Assembly (NCBI GenBank): GCA_009823395.1
Contig: CM020506.1
Span: forward strand, 23,894,501-23,958,500
DNA length: 64,000 nt
Origin: Thamnaconus septentrionalis
Lineage: Eukaryota; Chordata; Actinopteri; Tetraodontiformes; Monacanthidae
Direction: 5' to 3'
A model generated the notes under the pieces. It worked only from the letters and a program-made list of their open reading frames with translations. It had not been told where the DNA came from and made no database searches. Below, one piece after another: positions 9,181-19,700 of this stretch. The position numbers were made by a program, and so were the translations under genes. Within the stretch, counting starts at the first letter, position 1, and each line of letters starts with the position of its first letter.

Positions 9181-9290
9181 GGGATCCCGATGAACCTGAA
9201 AGTGGCCCCATGTCTCCAGGACAAAGTTGACCTTTGACCCTCATAGACTTGGCATTGGTATGGCATTAGGGTTAGTGATAACCCCTGTAG

Positions 9291-9517
9291 ACAACAGCTT
9301 CCCAGCTGTAGGAGAATTAACTGGCTGTTTGCGAGGAGTTCTGACAAGGTGATCCTCCTGGTTAAAAGCGGGGAGGTTTCCCAACAATATGTAGAAGAAT
9401 ATGGCCAACTGTCTCTCACCAGTGACTGTTCTCTGGAAATAATTGCTGGACAGTTCGACTGCAGATGGAGTGATGCACATTATGAACTAGCTGCTATTCA
9501 TCTGTCAGTTCTTAACT
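9291..9517 (+). pseudogene. Ig V-type domain exon, 5'-truncated
   Basis: The frame from 9307 reads C-R-R-I-N-W-L-F (first Ig Cys and core Trp), then L-V-K-S-G-E-V, L-S-L-T-S-D-C-S-L-E-I, and G-Q-F-D-C-R-W (second Ig Cys). The donor T|GTGAGTATG at 9518 leaves phase 1. The segment normally linking C-S-L-x-I to the second Cys (x-x-E-D-x-G-x-Y) is shortened by several residues. The strand before the first Cys is not recognisable: the acceptor-like CCTGTAG at 9284-9290 would start the exon only a few codons upstream. Confidence 0.65.
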
Positions 9518-9530
9518 GTGAGTATGTACA

Positions 9531-9532
<2 letters not shown>

Positions 9533-9563
<31 letters not shown>
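9533..9563. repeat. (GT)n microsatellite in intron
   Basis: A run of about 15 GT dinucleotides shortly after the Ig V exon donor. Confidence 0.95.
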
Positions 9564-9564
<1 letters not shown>

Positions 9565-9628
9565 CTGTTCTTCATAAAGTCAGACATTGGCAGCAGCAGC
9601 TACAGGACACAGTTTCTATCATTCTGTC

Positions 9629-10367
9629 TGTTGGTTTGGTTCCTTTACCTAATATCATGCTACCAAACCGCGTGTTCATTTAATGAGGAAAAGAGATAAA
9701 TAGAATCTGAACAAGTTTTAGTGCAAAGAAGAACAAGACATTTGTTACAGAGATCTGATGAAGAGATCTCTGGAGTCGAGTCCTGGCCGTCGCCGGAGTC
9801 AGACTGACAACTTTCTCCCAAGAAAGTCCTTAAATGCAAAGACAAACAATCTGACTCCTGATCTGAATGTCTTCTCCAGTGCCGTCCTCTGATTGGTTGT
9901 CCATTCTTCCCCCTTCAGTTGCTGGGTGTCACTGTCATTGTTTATGAATCAGGAAGCAGGTCCTTATTTGGCCGTGAGCCAAATGGTCCATCCTTCCTTC
10001 CGGTGTGACCTGTTGAAACCATTCTGCAGCAAGACAAGCTCAGGTCACAAGTTCCCATCCCTGTGACTGGATGGGTCGCAAACTTTATGACGGTCGCAAA
10101 GGCACTTCCTTCAGCTGACCACTCTCTGGTCAGCCAGGTCACTGTTTATGAGACTTAATGAGTTACACAGTCTTTCCTCACAAGGTTTTCAACACCCCCA
10201 GGGCACTGATCATGATCATCAAATATACACCAAAGCACTACATATAGTAACATTCAATACATTTATACATTCAACTCAATGTAATAACTCCAACATATAA
10301 ATGTAATGTTACAAATATAATAGCACAATATGCAATGATGCATGATGCTAAATATCAGATTACAACA
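9629..10367 (-). mobile_element. Solo LTR (copy A, 739 bp) with 4-bp target duplication
   Basis: Bounded by TGTTGG at the left and ACAACA at the right (TG...CA on either strand) and flanked by TGTC at 9625-9628 and again at 10368-10371, a 4-bp target-site duplication. It aligns along its whole length with the LTRs at 43352-44104, 47505-48247 and 51639-52369. Primer-binding sites beside two of those copies show that the sense strand is minus. No internal sequence remains, so it formed by recombination between the two LTRs of a provirus. It sits in the intron between the two Ig exons, antisense to the receptor gene. Confidence 0.9.
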
Positions 10368-10371
10368 TGTC

Positions 10372-10618
10372 CCACATTTTGATTGGCTCTCAGCAACAAA
10401 GTGAAGCTGCTGTTGGCCAGAAATGATGAATTAAATTAAGATGTTTTGAAGAAGTTGTAATTGTCTTCGATTGTTTTCAGTTTATTGCATGAACAGTCTG
10501 TTGGTTCGAAGTTTAACTTTCCTTCCTTCTGTTCAGATTTTCTCCTGAAGCTTCTTCACTGAGGAATATTTGACCTTTGTTTAATGGAAACAAGGCTGTT
10601 TGTCTCTTTTGTCTGCAG
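10372..10618 (+). other. Intron sequence before second Ig exon
   Basis: AT-rich intronic sequence ending in a pyrimidine-rich tract and TGTCTGCAG acceptor at 10610-10618. Nothing else seen. Confidence 0.5.
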
Positions 10619-10881
10619 GGATGAACTTTGTTACCATGTTGTTGTTTTCTCCTCCGTCTTCACCAGTGACCAGAACTGAGAACCATCAGTTGTCCTGCTA
10701 TGTGACATCACAAGGTTCCTATAACCCAGGTATGGATGCCAAGAAACTGTATCAATGTGCCAAGACAGTGAGGAGCCACTCCAGGAGGAGCTCTTCTCCT
10801 GTGAGGTGTGAAGGACTGCTTCTCCTGATGATGTTCAGCTGTTTCCTCTCATCCGTCAGACTGAAGGTCAGACTGGGACCA
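10619..10881 (+). pseudogene. Second Ig-like domain exon with frameshift and stop
   Basis: After the TGTCTGCAG acceptor, the phase-1 frame reads T-E-N-H-Q-L-S-C-Y-V-T (first Cys). The second half of the domain, E-E-L-F-S-C-E-V then V-Q-L-F-P-L-I-R (second Cys and last strand), lies in another frame. The exon is 263 bases; a phase-1 to phase-1 exon must be a multiple of three. In addition a TGA stands between E-V and the D-D-V-Q block. The donor A|GTAAAG at 10882 is good. Either two lesions have killed the gene or the assembly is wrong here. Confidence 0.65.
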
Positions 10882-10948
10882 GTAAAGTCAAATCTGTTGC
10901 CAGAAAAGGAGAAACTGATTTTTTGTTTTTTGGTCTCTATTTGTCCAG

Positions 10949-11014
10949 GCCACGATGCATCAGCAACACTGACCACCAGATGGTCTTGTGCCACTGGGAG
11001 CACTGGGAACACTG
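10949..11014 (+). pseudogene. Stalk exon of IgSF receptor
   Basis: 66 bases between TTTGTCCAG and G|GTGAGA, phase 1 on both sides, encoding a short Thr/Ser/Ala/Gly-rich stalk typical of the membrane-proximal part of fish Ig receptors. Confidence 0.6.
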
Positions 11015-11144
11015 GTGAGAACTCTGAGGAGCCTCAGCCTGGAGGTGGTTCAACCACGTGTGGTGGATCTTGTTTCTTCAGCCTCTGGAGGATTCACCTC
11101 TGAAACAAGTCAAGTTTCAAATCAAGGTTTTTTTCTTCTTCCAG

Positions 11145-11231
11145 GCTGGTGGCGCCACCTTGTGGCAGTTTTGCTTGTGGTCGTTGTCATGTACATCCTG
11201 GTGGACGTTCTACTTTGGAAGAGAGCCAAAG
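11145..11231 (+). CDS. Transmembrane exon of IgSF receptor
   Basis: 87 bases between a strong acceptor (TTTTTTTCTTCTTCCAG) and AAAG|GTGGGA. It encodes W-W-R-H then about 20 hydrophobic residues (L-V-A-V-L-L-V-V-V-V-M-Y-I-L-V-D-V-L-L-W) and a basic stop-transfer K-R-A-K. The Asp near the inner end of the span is unusual but near the interface. No charged residue in the middle of the membrane, so adaptor pairing is not indicated. Confidence 0.75.
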
Positions 11232-11323
11232 GTGGGAGCATCTTTTCCACTCATGAAACTTTGTTCTGAGGAGAACTTTGCATTCAGGAGCTGAGATTTG
11301 ACTGTCTGTGTCTCCGCCTGAAG

Positions 11324-11798
11324 GCAAGAAGAAACTTCAGGAGGAGAACACAGTGAGTGAAGATTGTGTGTTTGCACAATTTGGACTTCAAGTCACTTGA
11401 TTTGTGTCATTTAAAAACGTACTGTTCTTTGAGTTGTTTTAACACTGGTGAAAACAACACAAACTGACAAGAGCTGAGTCATCTAAAAATAGAATATTGT
11501 GAACAACACATGGTGAACACACACACAGGAAGTCTTAACTCGCAGATGTGTGTGGTTGGATGTAGGTGGAGCTGGTGGTCAGCTACACCAAGAGAGGAGC
11601 CAAAGTCAGAGTGAGAAACACACAATAGAAACACACAATTTCATTCTAATTATTATGACCATGATGATGCTCATCATCATCTGACCTCCAACCCAGGTGC
11701 AGGTGACAGACGGTGAAGATGGAGGTGAAGCTGCGCCCTCTGGTGGAGCAGCTGATGAGTCCACCCTCTACTGCAATGACAGCATGTTGGATGGATAA
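11324..11798 (+). CDS. Cytoplasmic exons of IgSF receptor
   Basis: Three small exons: 11324-11352 (K-K-K-L-Q-E-E-N-T), 11566-11610 (V-E-L-V-V-S-Y-T-K-R-G-A-K-V-R) and 11697-11798 (33 residues, acidic and Gly/Ala-rich, ending S-M-L-D-G then TAA). Each is flanked by AG and GT, with GTGAGT or GTGAGA donors, and the phases join cleanly to the transmembrane exon. Tyr residues occur in V-S-Y-T-K and T-L-Y-C-N; neither fits the ITIM pattern. Intact splicing and frame here contrast with the broken second Ig exon. Confidence 0.65.
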
Positions 11799-12130
11799 AA
11801 GCCTCCACAGAAGGACTATGGAGACTAAAGGCAGACTCACTCTGCTGATTGAACTCCACCAACACAGCTGACTTGTGGCAAACATGAACTATAGTGTCCA
11901 GTCAGCATTGGAATAGCCAGTAGGGGGCTGTATTGGGTCAGCCCAGGCAGTCCATTTGGGCCAGGTCAACCTGGTAGCACGTGCTGCTGCTGATTGGGTT
12001 GCAGGCAGTTTTCCCCTGTGCCCTGTGTGTTGCATTGATCAGTTTTGGGTTTGTTATTTTTGTTACTGCAAGATTGAGTTATCGTGATTAATACTCTACG
12101 ATGTGATGAGTTATTGTCGTGATATATGGA
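11799..12130 (+). other. 3' untranslated region of IgSF receptor gene
   Basis: Non-coding sequence from the TAA to the poly(A) signal. No regulatory motif recognised. Confidence 0.5.
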
Positions 12131-12136
12131 AATAAA
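12131..12136 (+). terminator. Poly(A) signal AATAAA of the IgSF gene
   Basis: Canonical AATAAA about 330 bases after the stop codon, in an AT-rich context. Confidence 0.6.
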
Positions 12137-13027
12137 CTGACACAGTATCGTAAAATTTAACTCCTGTTTCCTGATATTTCTTGGCGTATTGGCGCATCGT
12201 CTTCACAATTCCACAAATAACCAGCGGCAGTAGTGGCTCAACAAAGGGGCTTTTGCCAATGCAAGCAGACACGCTCATAGGCGGGAGTCGTCTTAAGCGT
12301 CGGATTTCTTTATTGCAGGCGCATGTGAACACAGCCCTCACGGAAAACCTATTTGGACTAAACAGGCTTTGGCATTGGAGTAGATGTTGCAATATTCTGT
12401 ATTTTATTGTCTAAGTTATGAAGGCAGATGACAGAGAGGAACACAACACAATGACACCTGCAGTTTTGTAGAATAGACAGTGGAGACAGAAATGAAGTGA
12501 CTCCCTGCAGCGCTGAGGTAATTTCTCCTCTCTTGGCTTTGGTTTCACACTGAACTGCAACTTCATGTCTTGATGCCATATTTAAAACAAAAACTCTTCC
12601 AATCCCACAGTTCGGCGTCTTCAGGGCAGAGATGTTCTCCAGGCTGCCAGCTTTCAGAAGCAGACTGATCTCCTCTGTTTTCCATGTTGAACATCTCAGC
12701 GACTCTGAAACATCAGAGATCTTTTTTTTCTTCATATTGGTCTTTAAAAGTTAGCAGGTATTGTTGGCTGTCGGCAGCTTTGGGGGTGGAGGAGCGGGAA
12801 TGAAGAACCTTTGGAAGCCAGAGGGTGAAAGGTGATGTGTGAGTGTGTTTGCTACACCTTACTCTCATTTCTATTGCAGGTAAGAGCAGAAAAAAATGGC
12901 AAAGACTTTTCACTGATGATGGTGTCCAAGTTGAGAAGGAGGAACTGAGGAGTTTTGCTTTCTAACATCCTGGGATTCAATACAATCTAGAGAAATACTT
13001 CCACTTGATTTTCCCTTGGGCCACACT
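12137..13027. other. Intergenic sequence, no gene seen
   Basis: Contains a minus-strand 125-codon open frame (12358-12735) without recognisable domain, and no tandem or mobile structure. It separates the receptor gene from the SINE-satellite junction. Confidence 0.4.
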
Positions 13028-13327
13028 GTTGGTGGCGCGGTTGGCGCTAAGCGCCTCACAGCAAGAAAGGGTCGTGGGTTAAAATTCCGGGCCCAGACGC
13101 AGAGACCTTCTTCTGTGTGGAGTTTGCTTCTTCTCCCTGTGTCTCACATTAGGTTCTCTCTGGGTTCTCAGCTTCCTCCCACCTCCAAAAACATGCATGT
13201 CGGTCAATTGAATATTCTAAATTGTCCATAGGTGGCTGCGTAGTGTGAATGGTTGTTTGTTTCTATGCTTGGCCCTCTGTTGAACTGGCGACTTGTCAGG
13301 GTGTACCCTACCTTCCTCCCTAAGACA
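13028..13327 (+). mobile_element. SINE-like dispersed fish repeat, copy 2, truncated at the satellite
   Basis: Same family as 1620-2005 but on the plus strand. It has a TGGCGCGGTTGGCGCTAAGC A-box-like head, GGGTTAAAATTCC in the B-box position, TGTGTGGAGTTTGCTTCTTC, AACATGCATG and GTGTACCCTACCTTC. It breaks off at CCTAAGACAGC (about 13327), where copy 1 continues TGGGATAGGCTCC. Instead the satellite begins with GGCTCCAGCTCCGC. Confidence 0.75.
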
Positions 13328-13749
13328 GCGGCTCCAGCTCCGCAGCCCGGTCCCCCACCCACCAGCGGGTCCCAGCCTGAGGCCCAGGTTGTCATTGCTT
13401 TGTGCCGCCCACATCGGACAAGCTGTCCCAGGCCACCCTGTTGGTTGCATTCACCTCCCAGGTCTTAAGTTAAACTTTAAGTTCCATTTCCCTTGGCTGA
13501 TCTTCGGCTGACTTAATGTTGCTCCAGAACTCCAAGCCCTCACCATCCTGTGACTCCAGGCCACCCCGGGGCTCCAGCTCCGCTGCCCGGTTCTCCACTT
13601 GCACCAGGTGAGGCCAGCCTCAGGCGGAGGTTGTAGTTGCAGTGGGCGGCGCCCTCTCGATCAAGCTGTCCCCTGTCCAGCCTGTTGGTTGCAATTACCT
13701 CCAATGTCTTAAGGTAAACTTTAAATTCCATTTCTTGAGTTTATTCTCC

Positions 13750-16700
13750 ATATTGTCCCTGGGATGATCTTTGGCTGACTTAATGTTGTTCCAGAACTAC
13801 AAGCCCTCACCAGCCTTTGTCTCCAGGCCACCCCGGGGCTCCAGCTCCGCCGCAGCCGGTCCCCACTTAGACCAGGGGGGCCCAGCCTGAGGCCCAGGTT
13901 GTCATTGCAGGGTACCGCCCACATCGGACAAGCTGTCCCCAGGCCACCCTGTTGGTTGCATTCACCTCCAAGGTCTTAAGGTAAACTTTAAGTTCCATTT
14001 CCCTTGGATGATCTTCGGCTGACTTAATGTTGCTCCAGAACTCCAAGGCCTCACCATCCTGTGACTCCAGGCCACCCCGGGGCTCCAGCTCCGCTGCCCG
14101 GTTCTCCACTTGCACCAGGTGGGGCCAGCCTTAGGCGGAGGTTGAAGTTGCAGTGGGCGGCGCCCTCTCGATCAAGCTGTCCCCTGTCCAGCCTGTTGGT
14201 TGCAATTACCTCCAATGTCTTAAGGTAAACTTTAAATTCCATTTCTTGAGTTTATTCTCCATATTGTCCCTGGGATGATCTTTGGCTGACTTAATCTTCC
14301 TCCAGAACTACAAGCCCTCACCAGCCTTTGACTCCATGCCACCCCGTGGCTCCAGCTCCGCAGCCCGGTCCCCCACTTACACCAGTGGGGCCCAGCCTGA
14401 GGCCCAGGTTGTCATTGCTTTGTGCCGCCCCACATCGGACAAGCTGTCCCCAGGCCACCCTGTGGGTTGCATTTTCTTCCATGTCTTAAGGTAAACTTTA
14501 AATTCCATTTCTTGAGTTTATTCTCCATATTTTCCCTGGAATGATCTTCGGCTGACTTAATCTTCCTCCTGAACTATAAGCACTCACCATCCTGTGATCC
14601 AGGCCGACCCGGGGCTCCAGCTCCGCAGCCCGGTCCCCCACTTACACCAGCGGGTCCCAGCCTGAGGCCCAGGTTGTCATTGCTTTGTGCCGCCCCACAT
14701 CGGACAAGCTGTCCCCAGGCCACCCTGTTGGTTGCATTCACCTCCCAGGTCTTAAGTTAAACTTTAAGTTCCATTTCCCTTGGCTGATCTTCGGCTGACT
14801 TAATGTTGCTCCAGAACTCCAAGCCCTCACCATCCTGTGACTCCAGGCCACCCCGGGGCTCCAGCTCCGCTGCCCGGTTCTCCACTTGCACCAGGTGGGG
14901 CCAGCCTCAGGCGGAGGTTGTAGTTGCAGTGGGCGGCGCCCTCTCGATCAAGCTGTCCCCTGTCCAGCCTGTTGGTTGCAATTACCTCCAATGTCTTAAG
15001 GTAAACTTTAAATTCCATTTCTTGAGTTTATTCTCCATATTGTCCCTGGGATGATCTTTGGCTGACTTAATGTTGCTCCAGAACTACAAGCCCTCACCAG
15101 CCTTTGACTCCATGCCACCCCGTGGCTCCAGCTCCACAGCCCGGTCCCCCACTTACACCAGTGGGGCCCAGCCTAAGGCCCAGGTTGTCATTGCAGGGTG
15201 CCGCCCCACATCGGACAAGCTGTCCCCAGGCCACCCTGTGGGTTGCATTTTCTTCCCATGTCTTAAGGTAAACTTTAAATTCCATTTCTTGAGTTTATTC
15301 TCCATATTTTCCCTGGAATGATCTTCGGCTGACTTAATCTTCCTCCTGAACTATAAGCACTCACCATCCTGTGATCCAGGCCGACCTGGGGCTCCAGCTC
15401 CGCAGCCCGGTCCCCCACTTACACCACGGGGTCCCAGCCTGAGGCCCAGGTTGTCATTGCTTTGTGCCGCCCCACATCGGACAAGCTGTCCCCAGGCCAC
15501 CCTGTTGGTTGCATTCACCTCCCAGGTCTTAAGGTAAACTTTAAGTTCCATTTCCCTTGGCTGATCTTCGGCTGACTTAATGTTGCTCCAGAACTCCAAG
15601 CCCTCACCATCCTGTGACTCCAGGCCACCCCGGGGCTCCAGCTCCGCTGCCCGGTTCTCCACTTGCACCAGGTGGGGCCAGCCTCAGGCGGAGGTTGTAG
15701 TTGCAGTGGGCGGCGCCCTCTCGATCAAGCTGTCCCCTGTCCAGCCTGTTGGTTGCAATTACCTCCAATGTCTTAAGGTAAACTTTAAATTCCATTTCTT
15801 GAGTTTATTCTCCATATTGTCCCTGGGATGATCTTTGGCTGACTTAATGTTGCTCCAGAACTACAAGCCCTCACCAGCCTTTGACTCCATGCCACCCCGT
15901 GGCTCCAGCCCCTCACCCAGGGCTCCAGCCCTGCTACCCGGTCCCCCACTCGCACCAGGGGGTCCCTGCCTGAGACGATTGTTGTCGTTGCAGTGGACGG
16001 CACCCTCTCGATCAAGCTGTCCCCTGGCCACTCTGTTAGTTGCATTTTCTTCCCATGTCTTAAGGTAAACTTTTAATTCCATTACTTGAGTTTATTCTCC
16101 ATATTTTCCCTGGGATGATTTTCGGCTGACTTAATCTTCATCCAGAACTACAAGCCCTCACCAGCCCTTGTCTACAGGCCACCCTGGGGCTCCAGCTCCG
16201 CATCCCGGTCCCCCACTTACACCAGGGGGGCCCAGCCTGAGGCCCAGGTTGTCATTGCAGGGTGCTGCCCCACATCGGACAAGCTGTCCCCCGGCCACCC
16301 TGTTGGTTGCATTCACCTCCCAGGTCTTAAGGTAAACTTTAAATTCCATTTCTTGAGTTTATTCTCCATATTGTCCCTGGGATGATCTTTGGCTGACTTA
16401 ATGTTGCTCCAGAACTACAAGCCCTCACCAACCTTTGTCTCCAGGCCACCCCAGGGCTCCAGCTCCCCAGCCCGGTCCCCCACTTACACCAGGGGGGCCC
16501 AGCCTGAGCCCAGGTTCTCATTGCTTTGTGTGCCCCCACATCGGACAAGCTGTCCCCAGGCCACCCTGTTGGTTGCATTCACCTCCCAGGTCTTAAGGTA
16601 AACTTTAAGTTCCATTTCCCTTGGATGATCTTTGGCTGACTTAATGTTGCTCCAGAACTACAAGCCCTCACCAGCCTTTGACTCCATGCCACCCCGTGGC

Positions 16701-19700
16701 TCCAGCCCCTCACCCAGGGCTCTAGCCCTGCTGCCCGGTCCCCCACTCGCACCAGGGGTCCCTGCCTCAGGCGATTGTTGTCGTTGCAGTGGACGGCACC
16801 CTCTCGATCAAGCTGTCCCCTGGCCACCCTGGTGGTTGTATTTACCTCCCATGTCTTAAGGTAAACTTTAAATTCCATTTTTGAGTTTATTCTCCATATT
16901 TTCCCTGGGATGATCTTCGGCTGACTTAATGTTGCTCCAGAACTACAAGCCCTCACCAGCCTTTGTCTCCAGGCCACCCCGGGGCTCCAGCTCCCCAGCT
17001 CGGTCCCCCACTTACACCAGGGGGTCCCAGCCTGAGGCCCAGGTTGTCATTGCAGGGTGCCGCCCCACATCGGACAAGCTGTCCCCAGGCCACCATGTTG
17101 GTTGCATTCACCTCCCAGGTCTTAAGGCAAACTTTAAGTTCCATTTCCCTTGGATGATCTTCGGCTGAATTAATGTTGCTCCAGAACTCCAAGGCCTCAC
17201 CATCCTGTGACTCCATGCCACCCCGGGGCTCCAGCTCCGCAGCCCGGTCCCCCACTTACACCAGGGGGGCCCAGCCTGAGGCCCAGGTTGTCATTGCCTT
17301 GTGCCGCCCCACATCGGACAAGCTGTCCCCAGGCCACCCTTTTGGTTGCATTTTCTTCCCATGTCTTAAGGTAAACTTTAAATTCCATTTCTTGAGTTTA
17401 TTCTCCATATTTTCCCTGGGATGATCTTCGGCTGACTTAATCTTCTTCCAGAACTATAAGCCCTAACCAGCTTGTGATCCAGGCCGACCCGGGGCTCCAG
17501 CTCCGAAGCCCAGTCCCCCACTTACACCAGGGGGGCCCAGCCTGAGGCCCAGGTTGTCATTGCAGGGTGCCGCCCCACATCGGACAAGCTGTCCCCAGGC
17601 CACCCTGTTGGTTGCATTCACCTATCAGGTCTTAAGGTAAACTTTAAGTTCCATTTCCCTTGGATGATCTTCGGCTGACTTAATGTTGCTCCAGAACTCC
17701 AAGCCCTCACCATCCTGTGACTCCATGCCACCCCAGGGGCTCCAGCTCCGCTGCCCGGTTCTCCACTTGCACCAGGTGGGGCCAGCCTTACACGGAGGTT
17801 GTAGTTGCAGTGGGCGGCGCCCTCTCGATCAAGCTGTCCCCTGTCCAGCCTGTTTGGTTGCAATTACCTCCAATGTCTTAAGGTAAACTTTAAATTCCAT
17901 TTCTTGAGTTTATTCTCCACATTGTCCCTGGGATGATCTTTGGCTGACTTAATGTTGCTCCAGAACTACAAGCCCTCACCAACCTTTGACTCCATGCCAC
18001 CCCGCGGCTCCAGCCCCTCACCCAGGGCTCCAGCCCGGCTGCCCGGTCCCCCACTCGCACCAGCGGGTCCCTGCCTGAAGCGATTGTTGTCGTTGCAGTG
18101 GACGGCACCCTCTCGATCAAGCTGTCCCCTGGCCACCCTGTTGGTTGCATTTTCTTCCCATGTCTTAAGGTAAACTTTAAATTCCATTTCTTTAGTTTAT
18201 TCTCCATATTTTCCCTGGGATGATCTTCGGCTGACTTAATCTTCATCCAGAACTACAAGCCCTCACCAGCCTTTGTCTCCAGGCCACCCCGGGGCTCCAG
18301 CTCCCCAGCCCGGTCCCCCACTTACACCAGGGGGGCGCAGCCTGAGGCCCAGGTTGTCATTGCTTTGTGCCGCCCCAAATCGGACAAGCTGTCCCCAGGC
18401 CACCCTGTTGGTTGCATTCACCTCAAGGTCTTAAGGTAAACTTTAAATTCCATTTCTTGAGTTTATTCTCCATATTGTCCCTGGGATGATCTTTGGCTGA
18501 CTTAATGTTGCTCCAGAACTACAAGCTCTCACCAGCCTTTGTCACCAGGACACCCCGGGGCTCCAGCTCCGCAGCCCGGTCCCCCACTTACACCAGGGGG
18601 CCCAGCCTGAGCCCAGGTTGTCATTGCAGGGTGCCGCCTCACATCGGACAAGCTGTCCCCAGGCCACCCTGTTGGTTGCATTCACCTCCCAGGTCTTAAG
18701 GTAAACTTTAAATTCCATTTCCCTTGGATGATCTTTGGCTGACTTAATGTTGCTCCAGAACTCCAAGGCCTCACCATCCTGTGGCTCCATGCCACCCAGG
18801 GGCTCAGCTCCGCGCAGCCCAGTCCCCACTTACACCAGGGGTCCCAGCCTGAGGCCCAGGTTGTCATTGCAGGGTGCCGCCCCACATCGGACAAGCTGTC
18901 CCTTGGCCACCCTGTTGGTTGTATTTACCTCCCATGTCTTAAGGTAAACTTTAAATTCCATTTCTTGAGTTTATTCTCCATATTTTCCCTGGGATGATCT
19001 TCGGCTGACTTAATCTTCCTCCAGAACTATAAGCCCTCACCAGCCTGTGATCCAGGCCGACCCGGGGCTCCAGCTCCGAAGCCCAGTCCCCCACTTACAC
19101 CAGGGGGGCCCAGCCTGAGGCCCAGGTTGTCATTGCAGGGTGCCGCCCCACATCGGACAAGCTGTCCCCAGGCCACCCTGTTGGTTGCATTCACCTATCA
19201 GGTCTTAAGGTAAACTTTAAGTTCCATTTCCCTTGGATGATCTTTGGCTGACTTAATGATGCTCCAGAACTCCAAGCCCTCACCATCCTGTGACTCCAGG
19301 CCACCCCAGGGTCTCCAGCTCCGCTGCCCGGTTCTCCACTTGCACCAGGTGGGGCCAGCCTTACGCGGAGGTTGTAGTTGCAGTGGGCGGCGCCCTCTCG
19401 ATCAAGCTGTCCCCTGTCCAGCCTGTTGGTTGCAATTACCTCCAATGTCTTAAGGTAAACTTTAAATTCCATTTCTTGAGTTTATTCTCCATATTGTCCC
19501 TGGGATGATCTTTGGCTTACTTAAAGTTGCTCCAGAACTACAAGCCCTCACCAACATTTGACTCCATGCCACCCCGCGGCTCCAGCCCCTCACCCAGGGC
19601 TCCAGCCCGGCTGCCCGGTCCCCCACCTGCACCAGGGGGTCCCTGCCTGAGGCGATTGTTGTCGTTGCAGTGGACGGCACCCTCTCGATCAAGCTGTCCC

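Larger units (their letters stand above)
9291..12136 (+). pseudogene. IgSF receptor gene, 3' part (probably disrupted)
   Basis: Gene for a type I membrane receptor of the fish immunoglobulin superfamily. Visible parts in order: partial Ig V-type exon (9291-9517), Ig-like exon (10619-10881), stalk exon (10949-11014), transmembrane exon (11145-11231) and three cytoplasmic exons (11324-11352, 11566-11610, 11697-11798), with a poly(A) signal at 12131. Junctions of the first four exons are phase 1, as usual for Ig genes; the cytoplasmic junctions are phase 0. No signal peptide exon is seen; the 5' end is replaced by gypsy sequence. The Ig-like exon has a length incompatible with its phases and an in-frame TGA. 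The family is similar to many uncharacterised fish immune-type receptors; no named ortholog can be given. Confidence 0.7.

Noticed and set aside
11566..11798. ITIM signalling motif in the receptor tail
   Set aside because: Both tyrosines lack the required hydrophobic residue at +3.
9291..12136. MHC class I or T-cell receptor gene
   Set aside because: The exon pattern (short stalk, TM and three cytoplasmic exons) and the C-x-I-x-W-L-F and L-F-S-C-E-V motifs fit a fish IgSF receptor better. No peptide-binding domains or J motif are present.
12358..12735. 125-codon minus-strand open frame
   Set aside because: No domain, no splice context, no neighbouring support. Likely chance.
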